A stretch of 64,000 nucleotides of DNA from an uncultured Bacteroides sp. GTDB lineage: Bacteria; Bacteroidota; Bacteroidia; Bacteroidales; Bacteroidaceae. The position numbers and the translations under genes were made by a program. The stretch lies in NCBI GenBank assembly GCA_900552075.1, contig URYL01000001.1:407641-471640 (forward strand). The letters run 5' to 3'. Of this stretch, positions 60,543 through 64,000 are shown piece after piece. The notes beneath the pieces are model-generated. The model did not search any database, was not told where the DNA came from, and was given only the letters and a program-made list of their open reading frames with translations. Position 1 is the stretch's first letter. Every line of letters begins with the position of its first letter.

Positions 60543-61052
60543 CTATACAATGGTTGCAAATGAATCCAAATGTTCGTCAACATAAGCCGCAATCTGCGCC
60601 GTAATCAGCTCTTCCTCTTCCATAAATTTTTCTTCCAAATCATCGAATGCCTCATACTGTTCATACATGGCCATGAACTCGTCTTCCGTACAATCTTTCT
60701 CCAAATCAGTACGGTGCGCATCGTAAATCTTCTTGGCTTCATAAATCAGCTTCGAGAAATCCTTTGCCCCAAACAGACGCATCGCCTTGGCAAACGGATT
60801 GTCAAAGATATACGGTCCGTATCCATTCTGGATGAGCTGTACAAAGCCACCTTCCATCACTTCCTCCCGGAAAAAGTGATATCCCAGCAACGTATGCTGA
60901 TAACCGTTCAGCAACGGCATGGTCTTCTCATTAATCACCCCACCCGTCACCTCCAGGTATTTATCGATAAACACTTTCAAGAATGCATCCATTCCCTCTT
61001 CCGCTCCTTTGCGCAAATCCGCATCGGACACCGTAATCTGATTCGCTTCCAT
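60543..61052 (-). CDS. DMP19-family (DUF4375-like) protein
   Basis: 169 residues, acidic overall (many Glu and Asp near the C-terminus, e.g. CTEDEFMAMYEQYEAFDDLEEKFMEEEE). The middle part, TMPLLNGYQHTLLGYHFFREEVMEGGFVQLIQNGYG, resembles the DMP19-like domain. The founding member DMP19 of Neisseria is described as a DNA-mimic protein that binds a regulator; whether that applies here is unknown. Promoter box TATCTTTG at 61123-61130. Confidence 0.7.
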   Translation of the reverse strand: MEANQITVSDADLRKGAEEGMDAFLKVFIDKYLEVTGGVINEKTMPLLNGYQHTLLGYHFFREEVMEGGFVQLIQNGYGPYIFDNPFAKAMRLFGAKDFSKLIYEAKKIYDAHRTDLEKDCTEDEFMAMYEQYEAFDDLEEKFMEEEELITAQIAAYVDEHLDSFATIV

Positions 61053-61122
61053 TTATATACCTAATAATTGTTACCTATCTTTATTTATATACTACGACAG
61101 GGCTTGCATATCGTATCTGCGG

Positions 61123-61130
61123 CAAAGATA
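61123..61130 (-). promoter_or_regulatory. -7 box for the DMP19-family gene
   Basis: TATCTTTG on the minus strand, 70 bp before the ATG, fits TAnnTTTG. Confidence 0.5.
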
Positions 61131-61236
61131 CAAGATTCTTTCAGAAGAGGAAAAACATTTTGGCAAGCAGAGTTTACAAAACAGGCCAAACTGGAAAAAA
61201 TATCATTAAAATGTTGGAAAAAGTTTGGTTTCCTAC

Positions 61237-61267
61237 GTTGCAGAAAGAAATAAAACGACTAACTTTG
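61237..61267 (+). promoter_or_regulatory. Promoter of the NifU-like/GGGtGRT operon
   Basis: GTTG (61237-61240) and TAACTTTG (61260-61267) are 19 bp apart, with a leader of about 75 nt before the ATG at 61347. Confidence 0.6.
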
Positions 61268-61346
61268 CGTTCGGATTAAGGAAGAAATTCCATAATTCGT
61301 GGTTTACGAAATACTTATTTTTTATTACCAATAAAACGTAAAGAAT

Positions 61347-62048
61347 ATGATTTATTCACATGAAGTTGAACACATGTGTTGTGTTGCTAAAGGACCTAAC
61401 CACGGTCCGGCCCCAATTCCTGAAGAAGGAAAATGGATTCAAGCAAAAGAAATCAAAGACATTTCAGGTTTAACTCATGGTGTGGGATGGTGTGCTCCAC
61501 AGCAGGGTGCTTGTAAACTGACTTTGAACGTCAAAGAAGGTGTAATCGAAGAATGTCTGGTAGAAACAATCGGTTGCTCAGGTATGACTCACTCAGCCGC
61601 TATGGCTTCTGAAATTCTGCCGGGTAAGACAATTCTGGAAGCACTGAATACAGACTTGGTTTGCGATGCCATCAACACCGCAATGCGTGAATTGTTCCTG
61701 CAGATTGTTTACGGTCGTACTCAGTCAGCTTTCTCTGAAGGCGGTTTGATGATTGGTGCAGGCTTGGAAGACTTGGGTAAAGGACTCCGCAGCCAGACTG
61801 GTACTCTGTATGGTACAAAAGCAAAAGGTACTCGTTACTTGGAATTGACTGAGGGTTACATCACTCGTATGGCTTTGGACAAAGACAACCAGGTAATCGG
61901 TTACGAATTTGTTCACATGGGTAAATTCATGGAACAGATCAAGAAGGGTGTAGATGCTAACGAAGCATTGAAAGCTGTTACCGGAACTTACGGACGCTTC
62001 AAACCCGAACAAGGCGCAGTTAAATATATTGACCCACGTAAAGAATAA
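61347..62048 (+). CDS. NifU-like iron-sulfur cluster assembly scaffold family protein
   Basis: 233 residues. A NifU_N-like pattern is visible: GVGWCAPQQGACKLTLNVKEGVIEECLVETIGCSGMTHSAAMASEILPG, with Cys residues where scaffold proteins hold clusters. An N-terminal extension (MIYSHEVEHMCCVAKGPNHGPAP) and an unusual C-terminal half (RTQSAFSEGGLMIGAGLEDLGKGLRSQTGTLYG) are not part of the standard 125-residue scaffold. Codon use is strongly biased as in rpsA and pgk, so expression is probably high. First of a two-gene operon with the GGGtGRT protein, 17 bp apart. Confidence 0.8.
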   Translation: MIYSHEVEHMCCVAKGPNHGPAPIPEEGKWIQAKEIKDISGLTHGVGWCAPQQGACKLTLNVKEGVIEECLVETIGCSGMTHSAAMASEILPGKTILEALNTDLVCDAINTAMRELFLQIVYGRTQSAFSEGGLMIGAGLEDLGKGLRSQTGTLYGTKAKGTRYLELTEGYITRMALDKDNQVIGYEFVHMGKFMEQIKKGVDANEALKAVTGTYGRFKPEQGAVKYIDPRKE

Positions 62049-62049
62049 T

Positions 62050-62056
62050 AAGGAGG
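62050..62056 (+). promoter_or_regulatory. Unusually strong Shine-Dalgarno site for the GGGtGRT gene
   Basis: AAGGAGG lies 9 nt before ATG 62066, complementary to the 16S rRNA 3' end. Most genes in this window lack such a site, as is usual in Bacteroidetes. Confidence 0.75.
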
Positions 62057-62065
62057 ATACAGATT

Positions 62066-63076
62066 ATGATTAGACCAGTACAGTTTGAAAGTCAGGACCG
62101 TCGTATCAAGCAGATTTTGGCTGCTTTGAATGAAAACGGTATCAAAGACATTGAAGAAGCTAACGCAATCTGTGACGCAGCCGGCCTTGATCCGTATCTG
62201 ACTTGTCAGGAAACTCAGGGTATCTGCTTCGAGAATGCTAAATGGGCATACGTAGTAGGTTGTGCCATCGCACTGAAAAAAGGTTGCAAGAACGCTGCTG
62301 ACGCTGCAGAAGCAATCGGTATCGGTTTGCAGGCTTTCTGTATTCCGGGTTCAGTAGCTGATGACCGTAAAGTAGGTTTGGGTCATGGTAACCTGGCAGC
62401 TCGTCTGCTCCGTGAAGAAACTCAGTGCTTCGCTTTCTTGGCAGGCCACGAATCATTCGCTGCTGCAGAAGGTGCTATCAAGATTGCAGAAATGGCCAAC
62501 AAAGTTCGTAAGAACCCGTTGCGTTGCATCTTGAACGGTCTGGGTAAAGACGCTGCGATGATTATCTCTCGTATCAACGGATTTACTTACGTTCAGACTA
62601 AGTTCGATTACTTCACAGGTGATTTGAACATCGTAAAAGAAACTCCGTATTCAGACGGTCCTCGTGCAAAAGTAAAATGCTACGGTGCAGACGATGTACG
62701 TGAAGGTGTAGCTATCATGTGGCACGAAAATGTAGATGTATCTATCACAGGTAACTCTACTAACCCGACTCGTTTCCAGCACCCGGTTGCAGGTACTTAC
62801 AAGAAAGAACGTGTTCTTGCTGGTAAACCTTACTTCTCAGTAGCTTCAGGTGGTGGTACAGGTCGTACACTTCACCCGGATAACATGGCTGCAGGTCCTG
62901 CTTCTTACGGTATGACAGATACTATGGGCCGTATGCACTCAGACGCACAGTTCGCTGGTTCTTCATCAGTTCCTGCTCACGTAGAAATGATGGGATTCCT
63001 GGGTATCGGTAACAACCCGATGGTAGGATGCACAGTAGCTTGCGCTGTAAACGTAGCTTTGGCTTTGAATAAGTAA
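62066..63076 (+). CDS. GGGtGRT family protein, unknown function
   Basis: 336 residues. The eponymous motif is present as SVASGGGTGRTLHPDNMAAGPASYG, near residue 270. Several conserved Cys (e.g. CDAAGLDPYLTCQETQGICFEN; MVGCTVACAVNVAL) suggest a metal or iron-sulfur ligand set. The family is known in databases by this motif name; its activity has not been described to my knowledge. It follows the NifU-like gene, has a strong Shine-Dalgarno site and highly expressed codon use, and ends in a good terminator. Confidence 0.88.
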   Translation: MIRPVQFESQDRRIKQILAALNENGIKDIEEANAICDAAGLDPYLTCQETQGICFENAKWAYVVGCAIALKKGCKNAADAAEAIGIGLQAFCIPGSVADDRKVGLGHGNLAARLLREETQCFAFLAGHESFAAAEGAIKIAEMANKVRKNPLRCILNGLGKDAAMIISRINGFTYVQTKFDYFTGDLNIVKETPYSDGPRAKVKCYGADDVREGVAIMWHENVDVSITGNSTNPTRFQHPVAGTYKKERVLAGKPYFSVASGGGTGRTLHPDNMAAGPASYGMTDTMGRMHSDAQFAGSSSVPAHVEMMGFLGIGNNPMVGCTVACAVNVALALNK

Positions 63077-63097
63077 TTTATACTTGATTCAATATAT

Positions 63098-63136
63098 AAA
63101 TCCCTGTAACTCTCTGAGTTATGGGGATTTTTATTT
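63098..63136 (+). terminator. Terminator of the GGGtGRT operon
   Basis: AAATCCCTGTAACTC (63098-63112) pairs with GAGTTATGGGGATTT (63116-63130) with two wobble pairs, followed by a T run. Confidence 0.85.
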
Positions 63137-63314
63137 TATCCGTACTGCATGGAGAAATGATAAAATCCCATCACTTTTCATCTGTTGTACTTCCTATAAA
63201 TTGTTGTGAATGGATGCTGAAATTGAAGCGGAATATCGCTTGAATCAGGCTTGTTTTTCTAAGGGTAATAAGTGGCTGATTATCCTTGAAAATGGGCTGA
63301 AAAGAGGATATTTT

Positions 63315-63373
63315 GTGACCAATTTGCGACCAATTTGCGACCATTTTCCCATTTTTTCAAAAGTGGTCGCAAA
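63315..63373. repeat. 11-bp tandem repeats with an inverted copy next to the integrase gene
   Basis: GTGACCAATTT, GCGACCAATTT and GCGACCATTTT begin at 63315, 63326 and 63337, exactly 11 bp apart. An inverted copy, TGGTCGCAAA, lies at 63364-63373 and pairs with 63334-63343 as a 10-bp stem. The array lies 83 bp before the integrase start in the 379-bp gap 63077-63455; apart from it and the terminator nothing else is recognisable there. Integrase arm sites or an attachment region are possible. Confidence 0.65.
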
Positions 63374-63455
63374 ATTCGATTCATTTATCTAATACACAGA
63401 AAGATATATCATATTTAAAAGGACTTCCTAATGTCTAATTTTAAATGATTAAACT

Positions 63456-64000
63456 ATGGTAAGAAGTTCTTTTTCTATTCTCTTTGCCATAAGAGAAAGT
63501 AAAGCAAGAAAGAGTGGTAAAGCTCCTATCGAAATTACAATTACAATAAATGGAGAAAGATGCACTCTATCAACTGGCAAACAAGTTCCTATCGACAAAT
63601 GGGACAAAACCAAGCAACAAGTAAAAGGTAAAGACGAAGAAGCTCAAAGCCTCAACAATTATCTAAAAGCAATCAAAGCCAAACTTTATCAGAAAGAAGC
63701 AGAATTGTTAGACAGAGGTTTTATCATCACAGCAGAACTATTACGTGACGCTTACTTTGATAAGGTAGAATCACTCAAAGAAAAAACGCTGTTTGAAGTT
63801 TTTGAAGAGCATAACCAAGAACAGGAAAAGCTGGTAGGCAATGGAGTTTCTAAGGCTACTTATTGGATTTCTGTCTATACAGTAAGATTACTCAAAGAAT
63901 TTGTTCAGCAGAAATACAAAAGAGAAGATTTATACCTACGCGAATTGAACCTGAACTTTATCCAGTCTTTTCATTCATTCCTAAGAATAGATAAAGGAAT
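63456..64000 (+). CDS. Tyrosine recombinase/site-specific integrase (partial, N-terminal part)
   Basis: Open from ATG 63456 to the window edge, 181 codons. It begins MVRSSFSILFAIRESKARKSGKAPIEITITINGERCTLSTG, the arm-type DNA-binding domain of Bacteroidetes integrases, followed by KQVPIDKWD and a helical core-binding (SAM-like) domain (TLFEVFEEHNQEQEKLV, YWISVYTVRLLKEFVQQKYKRED). The catalytic domain lies outside the window. Codon use is AT-rich and unlike the genes to its left, which is usual for a mobile element. The element to the right is not visible, and prophage, transposon and ICE origins cannot be distinguished. Confidence 0.88.
   Translation, partial: MVRSSFSILFAIRESKARKSGKAPIEITITINGERCTLSTGKQVPIDKWDKTKQQVKGKDEEAQSLNNYLKAIKAKLYQKEAELLDRGFIITAELLRDAYFDKVESLKEKTLFEVFEEHNQEQEKLVGNGVSKATYWISVYTVRLLKEFVQQKYKREDLYLRELNLNFIQSFHSFLRIDKG

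Noticed and set aside
61068..61253. Small reading frame of 61 codons before the NifU-like gene
   Set aside because: Starts in the leader of the DMP19 gene, ends just before the operon promoter; no domain and no own promoter.
63210..63392. 60-codon reading frame between GGGtGRT and the integrase
   Set aside because: It runs through the 11-bp repeats and their inverted copy; no recognisable protein features.

Overview
The window is chromosomal DNA from a gut-type member of the Bacteroidales, most likely Bacteroides or Phocaeicola. The signs are promoters of the form TTTG-N19-21-TAnnTTTG, very few Shine-Dalgarno sites, a hybrid two-component system, fimbrillin-type lipoproteins, TonB-dependent receptors with a carboxypeptidase-regulatory-like domain, and a surface B12-binding protein of the BtuG type. 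The species cannot be fixed from sequence alone. Most of the window is core genome; an integrase gene enters at the right edge. No tRNA, rRNA or CRISPR array was seen.

Left part (1-14 kb): a cut-off YczE/YitT-type membrane protein, an AraC regulator, an SDR enzyme, two small flavodoxin-fold proteins, then a two-gene lipoprotein operon (fimbrillin-like, and fimbrillin fused to an IdeS-like cysteine protease). Next come a second SDR, a SlyD-type FKBP with a metal-binding tail, a BadF/BadG-type sugar kinase, a SIMPL protein, ribosomal protein S1, a small monooxygenase-like protein, a ThrE exporter and a YgbA_NO-family protein.

Middle (14-38 kb): an RND efflux operon (adaptor, pump, outer-membrane channel); a GNAT protein with an M64 metallopeptidase; an operon of a 5'-nucleotidase-type phosphatase, a His-rich membrane protein and a TonB receptor with a CxxC in its plug; tex, nudC and a class A penicillin-binding protein in one run; pgk; and a 1328-residue hybrid sensor followed at once by two chromate-transporter halves.

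Right part (38.8-64 kb): a three-gene cassette resembling E. coli IbrA/IbrB (PAPS-reductase-like plus ParB-like) with a small third protein; a complete vitamin B12 uptake operon, btuB-btuG-btuF-btuC-btuD, behind a cobalamin riboswitch; a cation/proton antiporter; ppk1; a YfcE-like phosphoesterase; rfbB; asnA; ung; B12-dependent metH without its reactivation domain; smpB with a Yip1-type protein; a lipoprotein; a DMP19-family protein; a strongly expressed-looking pair (NifU-like scaffold and GGGtGRT protein); and the start of a tyrosine recombinase.

The least explained structure is a family of short palindromes (AAACG-N6-CGTTT) in three distant intergenic arrays with a spacing of 22 bp (one interval of 21). 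A fourth array with a different palindrome core has a 21-22 bp spacing. Other leads are the IdeS-like protease fused to a fimbrillin domain and the IbrA/IbrB-like cassette.
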